Of a DNA stretch of 64,000 bases, positions 9,581 through 18,161 are shown piece by piece; position 1 is the stretch's first letter, and the number at the start of each line of letters is the position of its first letter. This stretch comes from Kitasatospora cineracea (GTDB taxonomy: Bacteria; Actinomycetota; Actinomycetes; Streptomycetales; Streptomycetaceae). The DNA lies in contig NZ_RJVJ01000005.1 of the NCBI RefSeq assembly GCF_003751605.1, forward strand, positions 88,041-152,040. Reading direction: 5' to 3'. A model generated the notes under the pieces. It did no database searches and was not told the origin of the DNA. It saw only the letters and a list, made by a program, of their open reading frames with translations. A program made the translations under genes and the position numbers.

Positions 9581-10842
9581 CCCGCGGCACCACCACCGCC
9601 AGGACCGCGGTGCTCGCCGTCGCCGTCCTGGCCACCACCTTGATCCTGGCGTTCATCCCGGGCCACCGGGGCTGGTTCGACGCCGGCGTGTACTACGGCA
9701 CGGTGCGGCACTGGGCCGCGACCGGGCAGCTCTACGACTACGTCCGGCCCGGTACCCCGTACGGGTTCACCTACCCGCCGTTCGCGGCGGTCTGCATGCT
9801 GCCGATGCGGCTGCTCGGCTGGCACCCGGCGATCGCGGTCGGCGTCGCGCTGTCCGCCGTCGCCACCGCGCTGCTGCTGTACTGGATCGTCGACCCGATC
9901 GCCCGCCGCCGGGGCTGGTGCCGCTGGTACGCGTTCGGCCTCGCGGCCTGCCTGTGCGGCCTGAGCAACCCCGTCCGCGACACCTTCAGCTTCGGCCAGG
10001 TCAACCTGCTGCTGGTCGCCCTGGTGTTCGCCGACCGCGAGCTGACGAGTCGTCAGTTCTCCAACAGAAGATGGCAGTTGCTCGCCGGAGTGGGCACCGG
10101 CCTGGCCGCCGCGATCAAGCTGACCCCGGCGCTGTTCATCGTCCACCTGCTGCTGACCCGCCGGTGGCGGGCCGCCGCGACGGCCACCGCCACCGCGCTC
10201 GGCGCCACCGGGGCGGGCTTCCTGGCCGGCCCGGAGGTCTCCCGCCAGTTCTGGACCGTCACCCTGTGGGACACCGACCGGGTCGGCGGCTTCGCCAACA
10301 TGTCCAACCAGTCCCTGCAGGGCCTGATCGCCCGGCTCGGCCCCCAACTCCCCGGCCGCGCCCTGTGGGTGGCCGCCTCGCTGGCCGTCCTCGCGCTCTG
10401 GGCGTACCGCCTGCACCGGGCCGAAGCGGCCCGCGACAGCCTCGCCGCGTACAGCCTCACCGGCATCGCCTGCTGCCTGGTCAGCCCGATCACCTGGGTG
10501 CACCACCTGGTGTGGATGCTGCCCGCCCTGGTCGTCCTCGCCGACGCCGCACTGGACCGCACCCGGCGCCGCCGCACCCTGCTCACCCTCTGCTGGCTGC
10601 TCCAACTCGTGCTCTCCAGCGGCATGGTGTGGCTCTGGCGCCCCGACGGCCGCGACCTCGGCACCCTGTTCGGCGGCAGCGCGTACGTCCTGGCCACCCT
10701 CGGCCTGCTGCTCGCCCTGCCGATCCGCCGCCACCCCGAGGAGCCGCGCCCGCCGACACGCCCGAAGCAGGCCACCGCCCCCGCCGTCCGCCTCCCGCAG
10801 CGCACCGCCCCCGCCCGCGAACGCCCGGCCCCGGTCGGCTGA
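9574..10842 (+). CDS. GT87-family membrane glycosyltransferase
   Basis: 422 residues from GTG 9574, which overlaps the upstream stop and is preceded by AGGAAAGG. The N-terminal membrane segment is followed by HRGWFDAGVYYGTVRHW, the GT87 (PimE-like) acidic loop, then YTFTYPPF-like GFTYPPFAAVCMLP and about ten hydrophobic segments, with a proline-rich cytoplasmic tail. GT87 enzymes transfer mannose from polyprenyl-phosphate-mannose to lipid or glycan acceptors outside the cytoplasmic membrane. The coupling to the MptB-like gene indicates the two act in one glycan pathway, possibly making an extracellular mannan or glycolipid; the product is not known. Confidence 0.75.
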   Translation: MLTRGTTTARTAVLAVAVLATTLILAFIPGHRGWFDAGVYYGTVRHWAATGQLYDYVRPGTPYGFTYPPFAAVCMLPMRLLGWHPAIAVGVALSAVATALLLYWIVDPIARRRGWCRWYAFGLAACLCGLSNPVRDTFSFGQVNLLLVALVFADRELTSRQFSNRRWQLLAGVGTGLAAAIKLTPALFIVHLLLTRRWRAAATATATALGATGAGFLAGPEVSRQFWTVTLWDTDRVGGFANMSNQSLQGLIARLGPQLPGRALWVAASLAVLALWAYRLHRAEAARDSLAAYSLTGIACCLVSPITWVHHLVWMLPALVVLADAALDRTRRRRTLLTLCWLLQLVLSSGMVWLWRPDGRDLGTLFGGSAYVLATLGLLLALPIRRHPEEPRPPTRPKQATAPAVRLPQRTAPARERPAPVG

Positions 10843-10913
10843 ACGGGCGGCCCCGCCCCGCCGCGGGGATAAACGGTGGACCCCGCCCGACCCGCTCCGC
10901 CACAGTGGGCCGC

Positions 10914-12044
10914 ATGACCGCACCCGCCCCGCCGGATCCGCCCTTCGTCCCCGGGCTGGACCTCGCCCGGGCCCTGTACGAGGAGGCGGTCTGGCCGATC
11001 CTGGCGGACACCCACCCGGGCCTGCCGTACGCCGCCGCCCGGATCGGCCCCGGCTCCGAGGTGCTCGGCCTCGACAGCGCGCGCTCCACCGACCACGACT
11101 GGGGCCCGCGCCTGCAGCTCTTCCTCGCCCCGGACGACGCCCGCCGGCACGGCCCCGCCCTGCACCGGCTGCTCGCCGAACGCCTCCCCGGCCGGATCCG
11201 CGGCTGGTCCACCCACTACCGCAGCAGCGGCGACCCGGACGACCCGGTCAGCCACCTGGCCCCCGCCGACGGCCCGGTCGACCACCGGGTCACCGTCCAC
11301 GACCTGCCCGGCTGGCTCGCCGAGCGCCTCGGCCCGCCCGCCGCCGCCTGGGCCGCCACCGAACCGTCCGCCACCGACTGGCTGGCCCTCCCGCAGCAGC
11401 GGCTCGCCGAGTTCACCGGCGGCGCCGTCCTCCACGACGGCCCCGGCACGCTCACCGCCGCCCGCGCCCGCCTGCGCTGGTACCCCGACCAGGTGTGGCG
11501 CCACCTGCTGGCCTGCCAGTGGCAGCGGATCGCCCGGGAGGAGGCGTTCGTCGGCCGCTGCGCCGAGGCGGGCGACGACCTCGGCGCGGCCGTGACCACC
11601 GCCCGCCTGGCCCGCGACCTGATGCGGCTCGCCCTCCTGATGGGCCGCCGCTACGCCCCGTACGGCAAGTGGCTCGGCAGCGCCTTCGCCCGCCTCGACA
11701 CCGGCCCCGCCCTCGCCCCGGCCCTGCGCGCCGCCCTCGCCGCCCCCGACCCGGCCGCAAAAGCCCGCCACCTGGCCGACGCGTACGAGGCCGCGGCCCG
11801 CGCGCACAACGCGCTCGGGCTGACCGAGCCGCTCGACCCGGCCCGCCGCCGCTACCACAGCCGCCCGTACCCGGTCCTGCACGCCGACCGCTTCGCCCGC
11901 GCCCTGCAACGCACCGTCACCGAACCGCAGTTGCGCGACCGCCCGCTGATCGGCGCCGTCGACCAGTGGGCCGACAGCACCGACCTGTCGGCGCACCCGG
12001 GCGCGGTCCGCGCCGCCGTCGACGCCCTGGCGGGGGAGGGCTGA
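10914..12044 (+). CDS. DUF4037 nucleotidyltransferase-fold protein
   Basis: 376 residues. The N-terminal part shows a nucleotidyltransferase-like strand-loop (AARIGPGSEVLGLDSARSTDHDWGPRLQLFL), where the acidic residues of DSARSTDHDW could bind metal, followed by a helical half with RHLLACQWQRIAREEAFVGR. This arrangement is the DUF4037 family, whose substrate is unknown. Start ATG 10914 is the only one before the conserved region. It stands alone between the glycosyltransferases and a convergent MarR gene nine bases away. Confidence 0.75.
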   Translation: MTAPAPPDPPFVPGLDLARALYEEAVWPILADTHPGLPYAAARIGPGSEVLGLDSARSTDHDWGPRLQLFLAPDDARRHGPALHRLLAERLPGRIRGWSTHYRSSGDPDDPVSHLAPADGPVDHRVTVHDLPGWLAERLGPPAAAWAATEPSATDWLALPQQRLAEFTGGAVLHDGPGTLTAARARLRWYPDQVWRHLLACQWQRIAREEAFVGRCAEAGDDLGAAVTTARLARDLMRLALLMGRRYAPYGKWLGSAFARLDTGPALAPALRAALAAPDPAAKARHLADAYEAAARAHNALGLTEPLDPARRRYHSRPYPVLHADRFARALQRTVTEPQLRDRPLIGAVDQWADSTDLSAHPGAVRAAVDALAGEG

Positions 12045-12053
12045 CGGGGCCGG

Positions 12054-12614
12054 TCAGCGTCCGCCGCGGCCCAGGTACTGCTCCAGTTGCTGCTGGTTGG
12101 CGACCACGCGCAGGCACAGGTGCCGGAAGGCGGCCAGTTCCCCGGGGGTGAAGCCGCGGAAGACCGCGGCCATCGCGCGCCGGGTGGGGACGCGGAAGTC
12201 CTCGAGCCAGCTGCGGCCCGCGGGGGTGATGGTGGCGCGCACCGAGCGCCGGTCGTCGGGGTCGGGGACGCGGCGGGCCAGGCCCTCGCCCTCCAGGGTG
12301 TCGACCAGGCCGGTCACGTTGCGCGAGCTGACGCCGCCCGCGCGGGCGAGTTCGCCGATGCTCAGGCCCGCCGGGTCGGCGCCGGCGAGCCGGGCGAGCA
12401 CGTCGAGCGCCCCGGAGCTGAGGCCGCGTCCGCCCGCGCCGTGCGCGCGGAGCCGGTCGACGGCCTGCGAGGCGGAGCGGACGGCGGCGGCGGCCTCCAG
12501 GGCGAGCGTGTCCCCGTCCGGGTCGAACGCGCTCATGGCGGCGCGCACGCCGGGGTCGTAGAGGTGGCCGTCGGCGTCCTCGAGCGGCCCGGAATTGTGT
12601 ACGTCCTTCAACAT
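12054..12614 (-). CDS. MarR-family transcriptional regulator, leaderless
   Basis: 186 residues with a winged helix at about 75-145: LSIGELARAGGVSSRNVTGLVDTLEGEGLARRVPDPDDRRSVRATIT, where SSRNVTGLVDTLE is the recognition helix and DPDDRRS the wing. Regulators of this family are usually autoregulatory and sense small aromatic ligands. A perfect TAGGGT -10 box lies only nine bases before the ATG, so the mRNA probably begins at the start codon. The next gene upstream starts the molybdopterin operon on the opposite strand, 240 bases away, so it could control that operon; this is inference. Confidence 0.85.
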   Translation of the reverse strand: MLKDVHNSGPLEDADGHLYDPGVRAAMSAFDPDGDTLALEAAAAVRSASQAVDRLRAHGAGGRGLSSGALDVLARLAGADPAGLSIGELARAGGVSSRNVTGLVDTLEGEGLARRVPDPDDRRSVRATITPAGRSWLEDFRVPTRRAMAAVFRGFTPGELAAFRHLCLRVVANQQQLEQYLGRGGR

Positions 12615-12622
12615 GAAGACAT

Positions 12623-12628
12623 ACCCTA
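12623..12628 (-). promoter_or_regulatory. -10 box of a leaderless promoter for the MarR gene
   Basis: On the minus strand TAGGGT ends nine bases before ATG 12614, which places transcription start at or next to the start codon. No Shine-Dalgarno sequence is present. The -35 region is not conspicuous. Confidence 0.55.
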
Positions 12629-12853
12629 GTGGCTGATGTCCCGTCAGGCCAGCCCTTCCGAGCGGGCGGGCCGGTCCTGCCGCCCACCGCGGCCGGGCGC
12701 CCCGCCGGGGCAGCCGCGCCGCCCGCTCACCCGTCCGGCGCAGCGACGCGCCGCCGACGGTGCAGACGGCGGGCTCCGGGCGGGGGTGATCGCTAGCGTC
12801 CGGCTGAGAGAACGTCAGGTCGAGTGCGTCGTCGAACGCTGAGGAGAGTGCGC

Positions 12854-13993
12854 GTGGCCGGGACAGCACCGCCCACGGAGGGCAGACCGACCGGGGGCGG
12901 CCCGGTCGGGGACGGGCCGGGCGGGGGAGGCGCGGAGGCGGTCGGGCCGTCGCCCGGCTCGGCGACGGTGGTGCGCGCCTCGGTGGTCGCCGCCGCGGCC
13001 GGCGCGCTGCTGGTGGTGGCGATCGTGCTGGGCAGCCGGGGCCTGCGGGACTTCGACTCGGCACTGGTGCCGTACGCGGTGGCGTCGGTGTTCCTCACCT
13101 TCGGCGTGGTCTACCGCTACGTGGTGTGGGTGTCCGCGCCCGCCGCCCGCCGGCTGTTCGTGGCGGGCTGGAAGGCCGCGCTGTCCTGGGAGAACCTCAA
13201 GCGCTCGCCCGCCGCGCTGCCCAGGATGATCGCCACCTACCTGGGTTTCCAGAAGTTCCTCGGCGCCCGCTCGCACGCCCGCTGGGCCGCGCACCAACTG
13301 ATCTTCTGGGGCTGCCTGCTGGCCGCCGCGATCACCTTCCCGCTGACCTGGGGCTGGTTCACCTTCACCTCCTCCAGCGCGGCCGGCCCCGGCTACGAGA
13401 TGCGGCTGTGGGGCCTGAAGCTGTTCGGCTTCGACTCCGGCAGCTTCCTCGGCTGGGCGCTCTACCACGGCCTGGACCTGGCCGCCGTGCTGGTGATCGG
13501 CGGCGCCGGCTACTTCCTGTGGCGGCGGGTGCGCGACCGCGCCGCCACCACCGGACAGCGCTTCGGCTACGACTTCCTGCCGCTGCTGGCCCTGGTCACC
13601 ATCTCGGTCACCGGCCTGCTGCTGACCTTCTCCGAGATGTTCCTGCACGGCGGCGGCTACGAGTTCCTGGCGATCCTGCACATGGCCTCGGTCGTCCTGA
13701 CCCTGGTCTACCTGCCGTTCGGCAAGTTCTTCCACATCGTGCAGCGCCCGGCCGCGGTCGGCATGCAGCTGTTCAAGTACACGGCGCGGCGCCGGGGTTC
13801 GGACGCCGAGGAGCTGCAGGGGTGCAGGCGCTGCGGCCGGCCGATCGACACCGTCGCGGCGGTGGACAACCTGCGCGCCACCATGCGCGACCTGCAGCTG
13901 GGCTTCGACGGGTGGGCCGAGTACTGCCCCCGTTGCAAGCGGGTGCTGCGCGGCAACGCCTACCTGTCGAACGTCAAGCGGGGGTTCAAGTGA
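12854..13993 (+). CDS. Membrane subunit of a molybdopterin oxidoreductase, with C-terminal zinc ribbon
   Basis: 379 residues from GTG 12854 (GAGGAG seven bases upstream). After a Gly/Pro-rich N-terminus there are about six membrane segments, resembling a NarI-like cytochrome b subunit but without an obvious full set of haem histidines. Residues about 320-375 form a ribbon with CRRCGRP and CPRCKR, which could bind zinc or an iron centre. Its stop overlaps the start of the molybdopterin subunit (GTGA). I infer it anchors the complex and passes electrons from the quinone pool through the Rieske and ferredoxin partners. Confidence 0.7.
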   Translation: MAGTAPPTEGRPTGGGPVGDGPGGGGAEAVGPSPGSATVVRASVVAAAAGALLVVAIVLGSRGLRDFDSALVPYAVASVFLTFGVVYRYVVWVSAPAARRLFVAGWKAALSWENLKRSPAALPRMIATYLGFQKFLGARSHARWAAHQLIFWGCLLAAAITFPLTWGWFTFTSSSAAGPGYEMRLWGLKLFGFDSGSFLGWALYHGLDLAAVLVIGGAGYFLWRRVRDRAATTGQRFGYDFLPLLALVTISVTGLLLTFSEMFLHGGGYEFLAILHMASVVLTLVYLPFGKFFHIVQRPAAVGMQLFKYTARRRGSDAEELQGCRRCGRPIDTVAAVDNLRATMRDLQLGFDGWAEYCPRCKRVLRGNAYLSNVKRGFK

Positions 13994-16290
13994 GCCACGA
14001 GCACGTCCCGTTGGACCCGAGCGTCGCCCCGCTCGGGACCCGCAACTTCCGCGACGCGGGCGGCCTGCCCGCCGCCGCCTGGCGGGCCGACCAGACCGAG
14101 CAGACCCTCGTCCCCACGCACTGCTGCTTCTGCGGCGTGCAGTGCGGGATGTACCTGCGGGTGGACGGCCGCGGCAAGGTGTTCGGCGTCGAGCCGCGCA
14201 ACCACGACATCAACCGGATGCGGCTGTGCCCCAAGGGCATCAACGCCTACCAGCAGGTCAACCACCCGGACCGGCTGACCGTGCCGCTGATGCGCCGCAG
14301 CCGCGACGAGCCGTTCCGGGAGGCGAGCTGGGAGGAGGCGCTGGACTTCACCGTCGCCGAGATCCAGCGGATCCAGGGCGCGCAGGGCCGGGACGCGTTC
14401 GGGATGCTCGGCGGGGCCAGCCTGTTCTCCGAGAAGACGTACCTGGTCGGCAAGTTCGCCAGGGTCGCGCTGAAGACCCGGCACGTCGACTACAACGGCC
14501 GGCTGTGCATGGTGAGCGCCGCCGGCGCCAACAAGCTGGCCTTCGGCATCGACCGGGCGGGCAACCCGTTCTCCGACATCCTGCAGACCCAGTGCCTGCT
14601 GATCGCCGGGTCGAACGTCGGCGAGTGCTTCCCGGTGATGACCCAGTACGTGTGGGGCGCCCGGGACCGCGGCGCCACCCTGATCGTGGTCGACCCGCGG
14701 GAGACCGCCGTCGCCCGCACCGCCGACATCCACGTCGCGCTCAAGTCCGGTACGGACTCGGCGTTCTTCAACGCGGTGCTGCACGTCATCGTCGAGGAGG
14801 GCCTGACCGACGAGGCGTTCCTGGCCGAGCACACCACCGGCTGGGAGGAGGTCAAGGCCACCGTCAAGGCGTACCCGCCCGCCCGGGCCGCCGAGATCTG
14901 CGGCATCCCGGCGGAGCAGGTCGTCCAGGTGGCACGGGTGTTCGGGACGGCGGACCGGGCGATGGCCTGGCACGCGCGCGGCATCGAACACCACACCCAG
15001 GGCGTGGAGAACTGCCTGACCGTGATCAACCTGTGCACCGCCACCGGCAACCTGGGCCGCCCCGGCGCCGGTTACGGCACCATCACCGGTCAGGGCAACG
15101 GCCAGGGCGGCCGCGAGCACGGCCAGAAGTCCGACCTGCTGCCCGGCGGCCGCTCCATCAACGACCCGGCGCACCGCCGGCAGGTCGCCGCGATCTGGGG
15201 CATCGAGGAGTCCGAACTCCCGCAGGCCGGCACCTCGATGATGGAGATGGTCTGGCAGATGCAGCGCGGCGAGATCCGCGGCCTGATCGGCGTCTGCAAC
15301 AACCCGTTCGTCTCGCTGCCCAACTACGCGGTGGTGAAGGACGGTTACGACCAGCTTGAGTTCCACGCCCAGCTCGACTTCTTCCTCTCCGAGACCGCCG
15401 CCAACGCGCACGTGGTCCTCCCCGTCACCACCTGGGCCGAGGACGAGGGCGTGATGGCCAACGCCGAGGCCCGGGTGGTCAAGCACAACAAGGCCCAGGA
15501 GCCGCCCCCGGGCGTGCGCACCGACACCTGGGTGATGTGCGAGATCGCCCGCCGCCTCGGCCAGGGCGGCAAGTTCGCCTTCGAGGGCTCCCGCGACGTG
15601 TTCGACGAACTGCGCCGCGCCTCGGCCGGCACCGTCATCGACTACTACGGCATCACCTACGAGCGCCTGGAGGAGACCGGCGGCATCGCCTGGCCCTGCC
15701 CCAGCCTCGACCACCCGGGCACGCCGCGGCTGTTCGAGGGCGGGAAGACCTCCCACCCGGACCAGAAGGTGCACATGCAGGTCGTCGAGTGGCACCCGCC
15801 GGCCGACCCGTACAGCGACGAGTACCCGATGACGCTGACCACCGGGCGCACCGTCGCGCACTTCCTGTCCGGCAACCAGACCCGCCGCCTGGGCGGCCTG
15901 GTCGAGCAGACGCCCCGCCCCTGGGTGGAGGTGCACCCCTCGCACGGCTTCCGCAACGGGGAACCGGTGCGGGTGGTGACCCGGCGCGGCAGCGAGGTGC
16001 TGCCCGCGCTGGTGACCGAGGCGATCCGCCCCGACCACGTGTTCGTGCCCTACCACTGGCCGTACCCCGTCGCCGCGAACGCGCTGACCATCGACGCGCT
16101 CGACCCGCGCTCGAAGATCCCCGAGTACAAGGTGTGCGCGGTGCGGATCGAGCCGGCCAGGGAGATCGACCCGGTGCCCGCGCCGCCGGTGCCGCCGGGC
16201 CGCGAGGCCTACCCGGAGGCCCAGGTCTCCCGCACCGACCCGCTGCCGCCGACCTCGCCGCAGGGCCGCGGCACCGCCGAGAGGGGCTGA
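13990..16290 (+). CDS. Molybdopterin oxidoreductase catalytic subunit (nitrate reductase-like)
   Basis: 766 residues of the DMSO-reductase superfamily. The N-terminal [4Fe-4S] motif is CCFCGVQCGM followed by RLCPKG about 45 residues later. The probable Mo ligand is the cysteine of RLCMVSAAG, aligned with the RHCMASAV of periplasmic and assimilatory nitrate reductases, so a nitrate reductase or formate-dehydrogenase-like reaction is likelier than DMSO reduction. Late in the protein PMTLTTGRTVAHFLSGNQTRR and FVPYHWP bind the second pterin. There is no twin-arginine leader, so it is cytoplasmic. The start GTG overlaps the upstream stop. Substrate is inferred; no nitrate transporter or nirBD is in the window. 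Confidence 0.85.
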   Translation: MSHEHVPLDPSVAPLGTRNFRDAGGLPAAAWRADQTEQTLVPTHCCFCGVQCGMYLRVDGRGKVFGVEPRNHDINRMRLCPKGINAYQQVNHPDRLTVPLMRRSRDEPFREASWEEALDFTVAEIQRIQGAQGRDAFGMLGGASLFSEKTYLVGKFARVALKTRHVDYNGRLCMVSAAGANKLAFGIDRAGNPFSDILQTQCLLIAGSNVGECFPVMTQYVWGARDRGATLIVVDPRETAVARTADIHVALKSGTDSAFFNAVLHVIVEEGLTDEAFLAEHTTGWEEVKATVKAYPPARAAEICGIPAEQVVQVARVFGTADRAMAWHARGIEHHTQGVENCLTVINLCTATGNLGRPGAGYGTITGQGNGQGGREHGQKSDLLPGGRSINDPAHRRQVAAIWGIEESELPQAGTSMMEMVWQMQRGEIRGLIGVCNNPFVSLPNYAVVKDGYDQLEFHAQLDFFLSETAANAHVVLPVTTWAEDEGVMANAEARVVKHNKAQEPPPGVRTDTWVMCEIARRLGQGGKFAFEGSRDVFDELRRASAGTVIDYYGITYERLEETGGIAWPCPSLDHPGTPRLFEGGKTSHPDQKVHMQVVEWHPPADPYSDEYPMTLTTGRTVAHFLSGNQTRRLGGLVEQTPRPWVEVHPSHGFRNGEPVRVVTRRGSEVLPALVTEAIRPDHVFVPYHWPYPVAANALTIDALDPRSKIPEYKVCAVRIEPAREIDPVPAPPVPPGREAYPEAQVSRTDPLPPTSPQGRGTAERG

Positions 16291-16296
16291 CCGAGG

Positions 16297-16914
16297 ATGC
16301 TGGGACGCACCATCTTCATCGACCCGGGCCGCTGCATCGGCTGCCAGGCCTGCGTGTCGGCCTGCCGCGAGTGCGACTCGCACCGCGGCAAGTCGATGAT
16401 CCACCTGGACTACCCGGACGAGGGCCACACCGTCGCCTCGCTGCCCACCGTCTGCATGCACTGCGAGGACCCGGTCGCGCCGTGCGCCGAGGTCTGCCCC
16501 GCCGAGGCGATCCTGATCACCGCCGACGGCGTGGTGCAGGAGGCCGACCCGACCCGCTGCATCGGCTGCGCGAACTGCGTCAACGCCTGCCCGTTCGGCG
16601 TGCCCAAGATCGACCTGGAGGCCAAGCTCCAGATGAAGTGCAACCTCTGCTACGACCGCACCTCCTACGGCCTGGCCCCGATGTGCGCCACCGTCTGCCC
16701 CACCGGCGCCCTCTTCTACGGCACCGTCGAGGAACTCCAGGCCGAACGGCCCGGCGTGGACGTCTCCACGCTGTTCGCGTTCGGCGACACCGTGGTCTCC
16801 ACCGGCGTCGCCATGGTGGTGCCGGGCGAACGGCAGACCCCCGTCCCCGGCGGGACGCTCAACCTGATCGAGGTCAACGGGCGTCCCACGCCCGGGAACG
16901 GAGCGAGGGCGTGA
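16297..16914 (+). CDS. Four-cluster [4Fe-4S] ferredoxin subunit (NarH/DmsB-like)
   Basis: 205 residues with four cysteine clusters: CIGCQACVSACREC, CMHCEDPVAPCAEVCP, CIGCANCVNACPFG, and CNLCYDR plus CATVCPTGAL. This is the electron-transfer subunit pattern of molybdoenzyme complexes, linking the membrane or Rieske subunit to the catalytic subunit. It starts six bases after the molybdopterin gene and overlaps the Rieske start by four, confirming a single operon. No export signal. Confidence 0.88.
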   Translation: MLGRTIFIDPGRCIGCQACVSACRECDSHRGKSMIHLDYPDEGHTVASLPTVCMHCEDPVAPCAEVCPAEAILITADGVVQEADPTRCIGCANCVNACPFGVPKIDLEAKLQMKCNLCYDRTSYGLAPMCATVCPTGALFYGTVEELQAERPGVDVSTLFAFGDTVVSTGVAMVVPGERQTPVPGGTLNLIEVNGRPTPGNGARA

Positions 16915-17549
16915 CCAGCCCCGGCAACTCCCCCGAGCCGTACGGCTCCGCGGACCCGGACGGCCACCGGGCCGAACGGGCCGCGCTCAAGGAGCGGATC
17001 AGCGCCGACTCGCTGACCACCCGGCGCGACTACCTGCGGATCGTCGCCACCGTCTCCGGCGGCCTGGTGGTCGGCTCCACCGTCGTCTCGGCCGGCGTGC
17101 TGCACCGCCACGGCGACGGCAGCGCCGCCCCGCTGAAGGTCGCCGACCGGATCGAGCGCGGCGAGGCGGTCAGCTTCGACTACCCCGGCGAGGACGACCG
17201 GGCGATGGCGATCCGGCTGCCCGACGGCACCCTGGTCGGCTACTCCACGGTCTGCACCCACCTGGCCTGCGGGGTGCTCTGGCGGCGCGACCACGGCAGC
17301 GACGGCGACCTCTACTGCCCCTGCCACGAAGGGCAGTTCGACTCCCGCACCGGCGAGGTCACCGGCGGCCCGCCGCCCCGCCCGCTGCCCAAGGTGGTGG
17401 TGGTCGAGGACGCCCAGGGCGCGGTCTGGGCGATCGGCACCGCCCGCTCCGGCGAAGCCGAGGAAGCCGGCCTGTGCCGCGGCCTGACCGCCCGCAACCC
17501 GGCCCTCGCCGAGGCCGCCGGCTGCGCCGGCCGCCGCAGCGGCCGCTGA
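16911..17549 (+). CDS. Rieske [2Fe-2S] protein
   Basis: 212 residues from GTG 16911. TTRRDYLRIVATVSGGLVVGSTVVSAG is a twin-arginine-like signal anchor at about 35-60 without a cleavage site. The Rieske motifs are CTHLAC (residues about 115-120) and CPCHEG (about 137-142), giving two Cys and two His ligands. In this operon it is probably an electron carrier between the quinone-facing membrane subunit and the ferredoxin, an uncommon addition to nitrate-reductase-type complexes. The C-terminal tail has two further cysteines. Confidence 0.88.
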   Translation: MTSPGNSPEPYGSADPDGHRAERAALKERISADSLTTRRDYLRIVATVSGGLVVGSTVVSAGVLHRHGDGSAAPLKVADRIERGEAVSFDYPGEDDRAMAIRLPDGTLVGYSTVCTHLACGVLWRRDHGSDGDLYCPCHEGQFDSRTGEVTGGPPPRPLPKVVVVEDAQGAVWAIGTARSGEAEEAGLCRGLTARNPALAEAAGCAGRRSGR

Positions 17550-17603
17550 CCGGCGCGCACGGCACGAAGCGATGAGGCGTCAACCCGCTTGTGGAGGTGC
17601 GTG

Positions 17604-17972
17604 ATGAGCGTTCCCGAAGGCCACTACCCGCAGGGCTACCACCCGGGCAGCGACGAACCCCGGCTCAACCGGCCCGTCCGCGAACGGTACCCGCAGATCC
17701 GGGCCACCTCCGGCTACGCCGACCCCCGGATCTCGGCGACCGGCCCCGGCCCCGGCGCGGGCACCGACCAGCAGCCCGAGCGCTCGGCGATCCTGTCCGC
17801 CCGGGTCGCCCTCGCCGTCACCATCGTGATCGGCCAGCTGTGGGCGCTGAACACCGCCACCAACGCCTGGATGCGCGGCCAGGTGGCCACCGCCTGGTGG
17901 TGCACCGGATTCAGCGCCGCGTCCTTCCTGGTCGTCCTGCTCGCCTGGCGGATCTCCCCCAACGACCGCTGA
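17604..17972 (+). CDS. Small membrane protein of the molybdopterin operon, unknown
   Basis: 122 residues, start ATG 17604 after GGAGG. The first 60 residues are polar and Gly/Pro/Tyr-rich; two hydrophobic segments follow (about 68-88 and 95-115). It has no cofactor-binding motif that I can see. Its position 54 bases after the Rieske gene, on the same strand, suggests it is an accessory or assembly subunit of the complex. Confidence 0.65.
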   Translation: MSVPEGHYPQGYHPGSDEPRLNRPVRERYPQIRATSGYADPRISATGPGPGAGTDQQPERSAILSARVALAVTIVIGQLWALNTATNAWMRGQVATAWWCTGFSAASFLVVLLAWRISPNDR

Positions 17973-18161
17973 CCGCCCGGCCGTTGCCCCCGGTCACGAT
18001 TCGCCACCACCCGCCCCCACCGCGTTCCGCAACCGGGCGGCGGCCCGTACGCTGTCCCCCTGGCCGCCGAGGCGGCCGACGGAACACACCGCGGGGTGGG
18101 CGGCCGACGAGCCGGCACCCGCCGGGTCGCGCGCCGTGCGGGCGCGGGAAGGGCACAGCGC

